The notes under the pieces: model-generated
Databases searched by the model: none
What the model was told of the DNA's origin: nothing
What the model saw: the letters and a program-made list of their open reading frames with translations, nothing else
Program-made: the position numbers and the translations under genes
NCBI RefSeq assembly: GCF_015595035.1
Contig: NZ_JADNRN010000001.1
Span: 186,001-250,000 of the forward strand
Direction of reading: 5' to 3'
DNA from: Marinibium conchae
Lineage (GTDB): Bacteria; Pseudomonadota; Gammaproteobacteria; Enterobacterales; Alteromonadaceae
DNA: 64,000 nucleotides
Shown here: positions 8,384 to 16,416 of the stretch, in pieces
Layout of the letters: each line of letters starts with the position of its first letter
How positions within the stretch are numbered: the stretch's first letter is position 1

Positions 8384-11038
8384 ATGAATCAACCTGCAAA
8401 AAGGTTTCCTGTAAAACAGCTCACATTGGCTGTGCTGGCATCATTAACAGTTTCACAATCTGTGGCTTTTGCTCAGGATGATGAGGAAGCTATCGAAGAG
8501 GTCGTAGCAACAGGAACACGCTTGAAAGGCACGGCTACTGCGGTACTAGAAGAACGCAAGAATCAAGCCTTCGTAGCCGACATTTTGGGTGCCGAACAGA
8601 TATCAAGAACAGGTGACAGTGATGCTGCTTCAGCTTTGCGACGAGTGACCGGACTGACATTAGTCGATGGTAAGTTTATTTATGTACGCGGCTTGGGCGA
8701 ACGCTATTCCTCAACGCAACTAAACGGCGCAGCAGTGCCAAGCCCTGACCCAACACGTAACGTTATTCCCCTTGATTTGTTTCCGTCTGATATTATCGAA
8801 AGCCTCTCCGTTCAGAAGTCGTTTTCTCCGTCAATGCCAGCCTCGTTTGGTGGCGGTAATGTTGATATTCGATTGAAAACACTTCCTACTCAGTTTGTAT
8901 TTAATGTGAGTGGAAGTATCGGTTATGACACTGAAAACTCGGGTGACGCTTTGGCCTACAATGGCGGCGATAAAGACTGGCAAGGACGTGACGATGGCAC
9001 GCGTGCTGCACCACAGTCAATTGCTTCCCGTTGGGAGAATAAAGACTTTTTGGATAATCTTGAGCCTACAGAAGCGCTAGCGTTATTCAAAGATGTCAAT
9101 CGTGACTACGATCCTTTCATCGACAGTGTTGGCCCCGATGCAGGTTTCTCTTTTTCACTCGGAAACTCTTATAACATAAACGACGAGCTTCGCTATGGTT
9201 TCCTAGTGACCAGTAGTTATAATGCAGATACTACGGTATCGAAAGAATATGAGCTTCAACAAGCCGACCGTGTGCAAGAGGATATTGTGATTGCACGATT
9301 CTTTGATGACATACTGGTAACTGAGTCTACCGTTAAGTGGTCGACAATGATCAATTTTGGTATTGACTACAACCGCAATCACGCGATTAACTATAGCCTC
9401 ATTCTTTTGAACGATACCCGTGATGAGGTGAGCGAAAAGTTCGGAAATACAGAAAATATCAACCAAGCTGAAGGGCTTCGTATTCGCGATATCGATGTCG
9501 AATATGAAGAGCGAAAACTGTTTACTAATCAGCTACGGGGCATGCACACCTTTCCAGAATTAGACTTTGCTGGCCTCGATTGGCAATACAGCGTGGGACG
9601 TTCGGTTAGAAAAGCACCTGGTAATTTTTCGTCACGTTTCATTATCAGCGATGACAACGAAGATGGTGTATTTGATGCAAGCAACGAGATTGTATTAAAT
9701 AACTCTACCACAGCCGCGCGCTACTCTTTTCAGACTCTGCATGATCGCTTAGAAAACTTTGGTTATAACATTAACTATCCAATGGCGATTGAAAACTGGG
9801 AAATGGAAGTGAAGTTCGGCGGGGATTTCGTTAGTAAAACCCGTACCGCTGAAAACCGTCGATTCGATGTAAATACGCGTGCGTTTTCAAACACCGACCT
9901 GCTTATTGGCGATTCCTTTTTCTCTGCTGTTAGCGACACAGTGTTAAACGATACCAGTAACTTTAATTTAAATGGTTTCCCAATTTTGCGTGATACTACT
10001 ATCGCAGGTGATGATTATGCGGCAGCTCAGAAAGTAGATGCTTACTACGTAGAGGGCGACTTCTTTTATAAAAACAAGTGGCGCTTCAGCGGTGGAGTGC
10101 GTTGGGAAGACTTTAGGCAAGTGGTAGCGCCTTTCGACCCTCGCACTAATCAATTTGATTTACCAGACGACGCAGACCGCTCCCAGTTGGCTTTCAATGA
10201 AAGTGATTTTTACCCCGCTATTGCTTTCACTTATATCCCAGATGAGAGTATGCAATACAGAGCAAGTATTGGTAAAACAGTGGTTCGCCCTGATTTGCGT
10301 GAAGTCTCATCATCCACATTCATCGACCCACTTACCGAATTCCCAATTGCCGGTACACCAGGTATCAAAACCACTTCAATCATTAACTTTGATTTAAGAT
10401 GGGAATGGTACCGCGAGGCTGGAGACAACTTGTCAGTGGGTTTGTTTTTTAAAGATATGGATGCGCCTATTGAGTCTGTGCAGTCTCCTGCGCAAGATGG
10501 GCCGCCTCTTATTCGTATCGCGAACGCAGAAACCGGACTACTGTACGGTGTCGAAATAGAATTTCTGCAGGGTTTGGATTTTATTGACGGTGAAGTGTGG
10601 GATAACATCTTTGTTTCAGGAAATCTCACGCTCAGTGATTCAGAAATTGAACTCGATAGGCAAAATATCGTTGATCAAACCGGTGTATCGGCAGCGATTA
10701 CTAACCTCAAGCGTAGACTCACTGGTCACTCTCAATACGTCTTAAACCTACAGGGCGGTTTCGATTCAGATAACGGTGAGCACAGCGTGTCGCTTGTGTA
10801 CAACGTATTTGGCGATCGAATACTGATCCCTGGTATTGATGGATTTGAAGATAGTTTTGAACAACCGTTTCATTCTTTTGATACGGTCTATAAATACTAT
10901 CCTGACTTTAATACAACAATTACTGTTAAAGTGCAGAACATCTTAGGTGAAACGAAATTGCTTGAGTTTGAGGACGTGTTATTGCGCTCTGAATCACGCG
11001 GACGTCAATTTTCACTCTCGTATAAATACGATTTCTAA
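8384..11038 (+). CDS. TonB-dependent outer-membrane receptor (phosphate island)
   Basis: An 884-residue outer-membrane transporter. A signal peptide (about 1-30, ending 'AFA') is followed by a TonB-box-like 'EEVVATGTRLKG', then a plug domain with 'ALRRVTGLTLVDGKFIYVRG', 'LNGAAVPSPDP' and 'FGGGNVDIRLK'. A long beta-barrel ends in aromatic Phe ('YKYDF'), as expected for BamA-dependent insertion. It takes a ligand across the outer membrane using energy from a TonB complex, and a complete TonB system is encoded just downstream. The ligand cannot be read from sequence. The setting between phoBR/PstS and a Pho-boxed TonB operon points to phosphate or a phosphorus-containing organic compound. No Pho box was seen directly upstream, so it is probably expressed with the lipoprotein gene. 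Terminator at 11079. Confidence 0.9.
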   Translation: MNQPAKRFPVKQLTLAVLASLTVSQSVAFAQDDEEAIEEVVATGTRLKGTATAVLEERKNQAFVADILGAEQISRTGDSDAASALRRVTGLTLVDGKFIYVRGLGERYSSTQLNGAAVPSPDPTRNVIPLDLFPSDIIESLSVQKSFSPSMPASFGGGNVDIRLKTLPTQFVFNVSGSIGYDTENSGDALAYNGGDKDWQGRDDGTRAAPQSIASRWENKDFLDNLEPTEALALFKDVNRDYDPFIDSVGPDAGFSFSLGNSYNINDELRYGFLVTSSYNADTTVSKEYELQQADRVQEDIVIARFFDDILVTESTVKWSTMINFGIDYNRNHAINYSLILLNDTRDEVSEKFGNTENINQAEGLRIRDIDVEYEERKLFTNQLRGMHTFPELDFAGLDWQYSVGRSVRKAPGNFSSRFIISDDNEDGVFDASNEIVLNNSTTAARYSFQTLHDRLENFGYNINYPMAIENWEMEVKFGGDFVSKTRTAENRRFDVNTRAFSNTDLLIGDSFFSAVSDTVLNDTSNFNLNGFPILRDTTIAGDDYAAAQKVDAYYVEGDFFYKNKWRFSGGVRWEDFRQVVAPFDPRTNQFDLPDDADRSQLAFNESDFYPAIAFTYIPDESMQYRASIGKTVVRPDLREVSSSTFIDPLTEFPIAGTPGIKTTSIINFDLRWEWYREAGDNLSVGLFFKDMDAPIESVQSPAQDGPPLIRIANAETGLLYGVEIEFLQGLDFIDGEVWDNIFVSGNLTLSDSEIELDRQNIVDQTGVSAAITNLKRRLTGHSQYVLNLQGGFDSDNGEHSVSLVYNVFGDRILIPGIDGFEDSFEQPFHSFDTVYKYYPDFNTTITVKVQNILGETKLLEFEDVLLRSESRGRQFSLSYKYDF

Positions 11039-11078
11039 ACTGCAACAAAAAGTTCATAAAACTCTTTGAATTGCTCTA

Positions 11079-11112
11079 GGCTGTGCTACTCCATGGGTCG
11101 CGCAGCCTTTTT
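11079..11112 (+). terminator. Rho-independent terminator after the TonB receptor gene
   Basis: Stem GGCTGTGC (11079-11086) with GCGCAGCC (11100-11107), one G-T pair, 13-base loop, followed by TTTTT. It lies 40 bases after the receptor stop. Confidence 0.85.
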
Positions 11113-11150
11113 ATGAGCCTTGTTACAAGCCCTTTCCAAATATGACAGTC

Positions 11151-11168
11151 ATGTAATAAATCTGTAAT
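11151..11168 (+). promoter_or_regulatory. Pho-box-like repeat upstream of the TonB2 operon
   Basis: ATGTAAT (11151-11157), AAAT, CTGTAAT (11162-11168): two near-identical units 11 bases apart with the consensus-like AAAT spacer. This is the clearest of the three Pho-box candidates in the window. It lies 70 bases before the DUF3450 start and just after the receptor terminator, so the TonB operon likely has its own PhoB-controlled promoter. The -10 element is weak (CTATCC region, 11178-11183). Confidence 0.6.
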
Positions 11169-11238
11169 ACAAGCGCTCTATCCTTTGCCCAGATTTTGGT
11201 GTGCAAGCGCCGTATTTATTTGGAATTAGGATGCGTAT

Positions 11239-12006
11239 ATGAAGCTTATGAAACCCCTACTAGCTGTCGCGGCAACGACTCTGTTACTGAGTACATCGGT
11301 AACGGCGCAAGAAGACAAGTACTTAGAGCCTGCTGTGGAAAAGGCAACTGAGATTAATGAATCGGCCGTAAAGTCGCAAAGTAAAATCAATAGCATCACT
11401 GATCAAATTGACGACAAACTTCAGCAATTTAAAACCCTCAATAAAGAGATTGAAGGTTTAGAGGTTTACAACGCACAACTGCGCCGTCAAATCGCCAATC
11501 AAGCTCAAGAGATGCTCGATTTAAATAGCTCCATTGACGAAGTTAGCGTAGTTGAGCGTCAAATTACGCCACTGATGTTGCGCATGATAGACGGTTTGTC
11601 ACAATTCGTAGCACTTGATGTGCCTTTCCTTGAAGAAGAGCGAAGCAATCGCATTCTTGATTTACAAAGCATGATGGATAGAGCTGACGTATCTCCTTCG
11701 GAGAAATTTCGCCGTGTTATGGAAGCCTTTCAAGTTGAAATGGACTATGGCAAGACAATTGAAGCTTATCCTGGTTTGAAAGAGATTAATGGTCAGGAGC
11801 GTTCTGTAGACTTCTTACGCATAGGTCGTACCGCGTTGATTTATCAAACACGCGACGCCAGCGCACAAGGTGTTTGGAACAAACAAACACGTCAATGGGA
11901 AGAGCTTGACTCAAGCTATAAAAATCAAATTGCAAAAGGGTTGAAAATCGCCAAGAAGCAACTAGCACCGGACCTACTAATGGTTCCTGTCGCGATTACA
12001 GACTAA
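11239..12006 (+). CDS. DUF3450 periplasmic coiled-coil protein
   Basis: A 255-residue exported protein: signal peptide about 1-23 ending in 'VTA', then a long heptad-rich helix (about 30-100, 'INSITDQIDDKLQQFKTL') and a globular C-terminal part with 'WNKQTRQWEEL'. This is the DUF3450 family, regularly found as the first gene of TonB2-type clusters in Vibrio and Alteromonadales. Its biochemical role is not established. Position suggests it works with the TtpC/ExbB/ExbD/TonB complex in the periplasm. The gene follows a Pho-box-like site and is separated by only 9 bases from the next. An AGGA ribosome site precedes the ATG. Confidence 0.85.
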   Translation: MKLMKPLLAVAATTLLLSTSVTAQEDKYLEPAVEKATEINESAVKSQSKINSITDQIDDKLQQFKTLNKEIEGLEVYNAQLRRQIANQAQEMLDLNSSIDEVSVVERQITPLMLRMIDGLSQFVALDVPFLEEERSNRILDLQSMMDRADVSPSEKFRRVMEAFQVEMDYGKTIEAYPGLKEINGQERSVDFLRIGRTALIYQTRDASAQGVWNKQTRQWEELDSSYKNQIAKGLKIAKKQLAPDLLMVPVAITD

Positions 12007-12015
12007 GGAAATACT

Positions 12016-13407
12016 ATGACTCTTTTTACTCAATCAACTATGCTTAAAAATATCGCATTAGCATGCACGGTATTCACTCTGTCATTTTCGCTACAAGCGC
12101 AATCAGATACTGCACTTGACCTTGATGCTTTATTGAAACAGTTAGAAGAAGGTAAGTTTGCACAGAGCGAGAAAAATAATCGCCGTGAACAAGACTTTAT
12201 CAATCAGCGTGCTCAACAAGACCAAATGTTGCGAGACGCCATCGCTAAACGCGACGAACAACTTGCTTTGTCTGAGCGTCTTGAAACGCAATTCGAAGAG
12301 AATGAATTCAAAATAGCTGACTTAAATGGTGCCCTTGATAATCGTCTAGGCTCATTAAAAGAGCTCTTTGGTGTGCTTCAGCAAGTAGCAGGCGACACTA
12401 AGAATAAATTTTCAAATTCGGTAATCTCTGCACAGATCCCAGGCCGCTCTGAGTTCCTCGATAACATGGCACAGTCGATGGGCAGCTCGACTAAGTTAGC
12501 TTCCATTGCGGAAATAGAACGAGTTTGGTTTGAAATTCAACGCGAAATGACAGAGTCGGGTAAAGTAACTCGCTTTACCACCGACGTGGTTGAAGCAGGT
12601 GGCCAAAAAGTGACAAAAGAAGTGGTACGAGTTGGGCCATTTGGACTTGTTGCCGATGGTCTCTACCTTGATTACCAAGGCGCGACTGGCGTTGTGTCTG
12701 AGCTTTTACGTCAACCAGCTAATCGCTTTGTCGATTCAACTGCAAATCTTCAAGCATCAAGTGGCGAACTAGTATCCTTTGGTTTAGATCCTACTGGTGG
12801 CTCGATTCTAGGCTTGCTTGTACAGGCTCCTTCTCTTGAAGAGAGAATTCATCAGGGTGAGCTTGTGGGTTATATCATCATCGCTGTTGGTGCAATTGGT
12901 ATTTTTGTTGCTATCTGGCGCTTCTTGGTGCTAACCACTATTACCAATAGTGTTAATCGCCAGTTGAAATCAAACACATTAAGCGATAAAAATCCCCTAG
13001 GTCGCGTACTAAAAGTGAAAGAAAATTATCCAAATGTGGATACCGAAGCTTTAGAACTGCATCTTACAGAAGCCATTTTGGGCGAAGTGCCTAAATTGGG
13101 TCGTTATTTGACGCTAGTGAAAATGATTTCTGTGGTCGCGCCGCTAGGCGGATTGTTGGGTACGGTTACAGGTATGATTGTGACCTTCCAACAAATTACA
13201 CTTTTTGGTACTGGCGACCCTAAAATCATGGCTGGTGGTATTTCCTCAGCACTCATGACGACAGTACTAGGTCTGGTTGTCGCAATTCCTACTACTTTGC
13301 TATATGCATTGTTGAGCACGCAAAGTAAAAACGTGGTGATGATCCTTCAAGAGCAAGCCGCTGGCGTCATTGCAGAGCGAGCTGAAAAGCAAGAAGCGAA
13401 GGCATAA
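12016..13407 (+). CDS. ttpC: TtpC-like MotA/TolQ/ExbB proton channel protein
   Basis: A 463-residue inner-membrane protein. A signal-like N-terminus (about 10-28) leads into a ~240-residue periplasmic coiled-coil domain. Then come a membrane helix (about 279-300), a cytoplasmic stretch, and two more helices in the MotA/TolQ/ExbB domain ('APLGGLLGTVTGMIVTF', 'MTTVLGLVVAIPTTLLYALL'). A long N-terminal extension on an ExbB-like core, placed just before a short ExbB, matches TtpC of the Vibrio TonB2 system, a fourth component needed for transport. The stop is 3 bases from the next start. It likely couples proton flow or periplasmic structure to TonB. Symbol by architecture and context. Confidence 0.88.
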   Translation: MTLFTQSTMLKNIALACTVFTLSFSLQAQSDTALDLDALLKQLEEGKFAQSEKNNRREQDFINQRAQQDQMLRDAIAKRDEQLALSERLETQFEENEFKIADLNGALDNRLGSLKELFGVLQQVAGDTKNKFSNSVISAQIPGRSEFLDNMAQSMGSSTKLASIAEIERVWFEIQREMTESGKVTRFTTDVVEAGGQKVTKEVVRVGPFGLVADGLYLDYQGATGVVSELLRQPANRFVDSTANLQASSGELVSFGLDPTGGSILGLLVQAPSLEERIHQGELVGYIIIAVGAIGIFVAIWRFLVLTTITNSVNRQLKSNTLSDKNPLGRVLKVKENYPNVDTEALELHLTEAILGEVPKLGRYLTLVKMISVVAPLGGLLGTVTGMIVTFQQITLFGTGDPKIMAGGISSALMTTVLGLVVAIPTTLLYALLSTQSKNVVMILQEQAAGVIAERAEKQEAKA

Positions 13408-13410
13408 GCT

Positions 13411-13938
13411 ATGTTGGTTGATATCTTCGAATCAATACGCGACTTTACCGAAACTGGCGGTTCAATACTGCTGGTTATCGGGACGCTAATTTTCGTGATG
13501 TGGATATTGATACTCGAGCGAATTCTTTACGTGGCCAAAGGTCATAAGGAAATGATGAAGTCGACCATTGACGAGTGGCGTTCGCGCGAGGAACGAGCCT
13601 CGTGGAATGCCATACAAATTCGTCAAGCCATGATCTCTCGAGTGAGTTTACGTTTGCGTTTTAGTTTGCCGATTATCCAAGCGTTGGTTGCCCTTTGCCC
13701 ACTTCTGGGATTGATGGGTACGGTAACCGGTATGATCATGGTATTCGATGTAATGGCAATGACGGGCGGTGGAAATGCGCGCTCAATGGCGGCTGGCGTA
13801 TCACAGGCAACAATACCGACAATGGCAGGAATGGTAGGGGCACTTTCAGGTGTTTTCGCCTCTACTTGGCTAACACGGACCGCAAAAACAGAACGCATGC
13901 ATCTTGAAGATGCCCTGCAACTTCAACGTAGCGAATAG
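13411..13938 (+). CDS. exbB: ExbB-type proton channel subunit (TonB2 system)
   Basis: A 175-residue inner-membrane protein of the MotA/TolQ/ExbB family, short as ExbB2 proteins are. First helix at about 17-37 ('SILLVIGTLIFVMWILIL'). The family core is 'LPIIQALVALCPLLGLMGTVTGMI', then a Gly/Ala-rich helix ('ISQATIPTMAG'-like, here 'VSQATIPTMAGMVGALSG'). With ExbD it forms the proton-driven motor that energises TonB. It is translationally close to ttpC and exbD in a single operon downstream of a Pho-box-like site. Having a second, longer ExbB-like protein (TtpC) beside it is the TonB2 signature. Confidence 0.92.
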   Translation: MLVDIFESIRDFTETGGSILLVIGTLIFVMWILILERILYVAKGHKEMMKSTIDEWRSREERASWNAIQIRQAMISRVSLRLRFSLPIIQALVALCPLLGLMGTVTGMIMVFDVMAMTGGGNARSMAAGVSQATIPTMAGMVGALSGVFASTWLTRTAKTERMHLEDALQLQRSE

Positions 13939-13959
13939 CGCGCGTTTGAAAAAGGAAGA

Positions 13960-14364
13960 ATGATGAAGCATTTACAAAATTTAGTAGAAGAAGAAGAAGC
14001 AACAATCGATATGACGCCCATGCTCGACGTGGTATTTATTATGTTGATCTTCTTCATTGTAACGGCCTCTTTCGTTAAAGAGTCTGGAATTGATGTTAAT
14101 CGTCCAGATGCGCCTACTGCGGTGAAAAAGGACCGTGCAAATATCCTAATTGCTATCAGCGATAAAGGTGAAATCTGGATCAATAAGCGCAAAATTGATG
14201 TACGCGCGGTACAGGCAAACGTTGAACGTTTGCATGCTGAAAATCCTCAAGGCTCTGTTGTTATTCAAGCTGATAGAAAGTCAACAACGGAAACCTTGAT
14301 AAAGGTAATGGATGCCTCTCGTGCAGCGGGTGTTCCAGACGTTTCAATCGCGGCCAATGAGTAA
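13960..14364 (+). CDS. exbD: ExbD-type biopolymer transport protein
   Basis: A 134-residue protein with a short cytoplasmic N-terminus, one membrane helix (about 21-41) that contains the essential aspartate in 'IDMTPMLDVVFIMLIFFIVTAS', and a periplasmic ExbD/TolR domain. The Asp in 'PMLDVVF' is the proton-carrying residue of the family. It pairs with the ExbB just upstream. Two ATGs are adjacent (13960 and 13963); an AAGGAAG ribosome site serves either. Length and motif are standard. Confidence 0.94.
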   Translation: MMKHLQNLVEEEEATIDMTPMLDVVFIMLIFFIVTASFVKESGIDVNRPDAPTAVKKDRANILIAISDKGEIWINKRKIDVRAVQANVERLHAENPQGSVVIQADRKSTTETLIKVMDASRAAGVPDVSIAANE

Positions 14365-14369
14365 TCGCT

Positions 14370-14978
14370 ATGCTTAGAGTGTTAATCGCCATTGTTTTAG
14401 CTGCGCTGATTACCTTGAGTTTGTTCTTTTTGATGCAAGCTTTGATAGCCAGTGGTGACAAAACCCTTACCGAACCACCGGAAGGTCGAGTGCTAGATTT
14501 TGTGCGTGTTCCGAAGGACGAGGCTGTACAGAAAAAAGAGAGCAAACCAAAGCGTCCACCTAAGCCTGAAACACCACCACCCGAGATGGAACAGCCACAA
14601 ATGGATTCGCCTACTCCTGATGGTGAAGGAGCTGCTCTCGATTTTGGTGCAGATGTTGCCAGTGATATTGCCTTGGATGGCGGTTTAGCTCTAGGCTCGG
14701 GTGATGGTGAATACCTACCTATTGTAAAAGTCACACCGGTATATCCTAGGCGTGCTCTGCAACGTGGTATTCAAGGTTATGTTATCGTTGAATTTACGGT
14801 AAACAAAGTAGGTGCCGTTACCCAACCTGTCGTTGTTGAGGCTAAACCTGAAGGTATTTTTGACCAAGCCGCAATAGACGCTGCGAAGAAATTTAAGTAC
14901 AAGCCTCGTGTCGTAAATGGTGAGGCGATTGCCGTGTCGGGCGTACAAAACCGAATTACCTTTAAGATAGATGGTTAA
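14370..14978 (+). CDS. tonB: TonB energy transducer
   Basis: A 202-residue TonB: N-terminal membrane anchor (about 3-27, 'LIAIVLAALITLSLFFLM'), a Pro/Lys/Glu-rich periplasm-spanning segment (about 50-85, 'KPKRPPKPETPPPEMEQP'), and a C-terminal TonB domain (about 118-202) with 'VTPVYPRRALQRGIQGYV' and 'FKYKPRVVNG'. The 'YPRRA' motif is typical of the domain that contacts receptor TonB boxes. The short proline region resembles TonB2 rather than the longer TonB1. It starts 5 bases after exbD. The nearby receptor at 8384 is its most obvious client. Confidence 0.94.
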   Translation: MLRVLIAIVLAALITLSLFFLMQALIASGDKTLTEPPEGRVLDFVRVPKDEAVQKKESKPKRPPKPETPPPEMEQPQMDSPTPDGEGAALDFGADVASDIALDGGLALGSGDGEYLPIVKVTPVYPRRALQRGIQGYVIVEFTVNKVGAVTQPVVVEAKPEGIFDQAAIDAAKKFKYKPRVVNGEAIAVSGVQNRITFKIDG

Positions 14979-14990
14979 GGAGAATTGACG

Positions 14991-16361
14991 ATGAAAAATA
15001 AACTTTCCTTATTCTTGTCTGGCGTATTCGCGGCTTTAACCGTCGCTTTGTTAAGTACCTTAGCGATACCTGCCTATGCCTTGGAAGCACTTGAAACGAG
15101 CCCTCAGCCAGCAACAAACCAGCAAAATGCCGATAATCAAGCTGCTAATGAAAATGCCGTCTCGCCGGGAGAGCGTAAAACCCGTCGCGTACCCGCATTG
15201 CGTTCAAACGTGTATACCCAACTGTCGCGCGCTCAAAGCGCAGGTGATGCCGGCAATGTAGCAGAAGCGCTAGAAATTCTTGATGAAGTAAAAAGCAAAA
15301 GGTCTTCAATGAATGCCTATGAGCAGTCTATGATGTATAACTTTTATGGCTTTATTTATTACAACAGTCAGCAACTAGACAAAGCGATCGAGAGTTTTGA
15401 GCAAGCCATTGCACAGCAACCTATCCCAGCTAAATACGAACAAACCACACTCTTTTCACTTGCCCAATTGCACATGGCACAAGGAAATTATGAAAAGAGT
15501 ATTAAGATGCTTGAGCAATGGGAAGCACTAAACAACGGTGTTATCCCGCCAAAGAATTTTGTATTAAAAGCACAAGCGCATTATCAAAATAAAAATTATG
15601 CCGAGTCTGCTCGCTATATCGAGATGGCAATTGAAGGTCACGAGGCCGAGGGCTATTTACCCGATGAAGCTTGGTTGATTCTCCAACGTGCTGTTTATTA
15701 CGAAATGAAGCAACCTGAAAAGGTTAAAGAAATACTCGCGAAAATGATTCGCCTATATGACAATCCTCAGTATTGGATACAACTTGCGGGCATGTATGGC
15801 GAGCTAGGGCAAGAGAAAAAGCAGTTGGCGATGATGGAAAGCGCCTATCACATGGGTTACGTACAATCGGCTTCTGACATCTTCAATTTTGCGCAACTTT
15901 ACTATTACCACGAAGCGCCTTATAAAGCGGCTCGATTAATGGAAATTGCGATTAAGAACGGCACCCTTGAAGCAAACTTGCGTAACTTAAAGTTTTTGTC
16001 TGTGTGTTGGACTGCAGCGAAAGAGAAAAGTAAAGCCATTGATGTGTTGATTGATGCCGCTCAATTGTCTGATGATGGTGAACTTGACGCTCAATTAGGT
16101 CACTTGTATTACAGTAGCGACGATTTTGATAAGGCAATAGAATCATCAACTCTGGCGATACAAAAAGGTGGTTTAGCGAACCAAGGAGCAGTGCACATGG
16201 TTATTGGTCTGTCGCATTACAATCAAAAACGTTATGTCGAAGCACTCGACGAGTTGGCCAAAGCCGAAGCATTCAAAGCTAGTCGCGCTGCAGCGCAACA
16301 ATGGGGACGTTTTGTTAGTACAGAAAAGAATGAAGCTGAGCGTTTAGCCTCCGCCTTATAA
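14991..16361 (+). CDS. TPR protein of the TonB2 operon
   Basis: A 456-residue exported protein: signal peptide about 1-31 ending 'AYA', a low-complexity Gln/Asn linker, then helical tetratricopeptide-like repeats through the remainder (for example 'YNFYGFIYYNSQQLDKAIESFEQAI', here given only in parts: 'FYGFIYYNSQQLDKAIES', 'LFSLAQLHMAQGNYEKSI', 'LGHLYYSSDDFDKAIE'). Such a TPR protein closes TonB2 clusters in Vibrio and related genera. It is thought to take part in complex assembly, though its role is not firmly known. The true start is ATG 14991, eight bases after AAGGAG; a TTG at 14985 is too close to that site. The operon ends at the hairpin at 16366. Confidence 0.87.
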   Translation: MKNKLSLFLSGVFAALTVALLSTLAIPAYALEALETSPQPATNQQNADNQAANENAVSPGERKTRRVPALRSNVYTQLSRAQSAGDAGNVAEALEILDEVKSKRSSMNAYEQSMMYNFYGFIYYNSQQLDKAIESFEQAIAQQPIPAKYEQTTLFSLAQLHMAQGNYEKSIKMLEQWEALNNGVIPPKNFVLKAQAHYQNKNYAESARYIEMAIEGHEAEGYLPDEAWLILQRAVYYEMKQPEKVKEILAKMIRLYDNPQYWIQLAGMYGELGQEKKQLAMMESAYHMGYVQSASDIFNFAQLYYYHEAPYKAARLMEIAIKNGTLEANLRNLKFLSVCWTAAKEKSKAIDVLIDAAQLSDDGELDAQLGHLYYSSDDFDKAIESSTLAIQKGGLANQGAVHMVIGLSHYNQKRYVEALDELAKAEAFKASRAAAQQWGRFVSTEKNEAERLASAL

Positions 16362-16365
16362 TGTT

Positions 16366-16391
16366 AAAGCCCCTGCTTCTACAGGGGCTTT
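16366..16391 (+). terminator. Terminator hairpin of the TonB2 operon
   Basis: A 10-bp perfect stem AAAGCCCCTG / CAGGGGCTTT with a 6-base loop, five bases after the TPR gene stop. The A/T ends allow it to work in both directions, which suits the convergent chemoreceptor gene. Confidence 0.85.
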
Positions 16392-16416
16392 GTGAACACA
16401 ATACTAGGCTCTTGCC

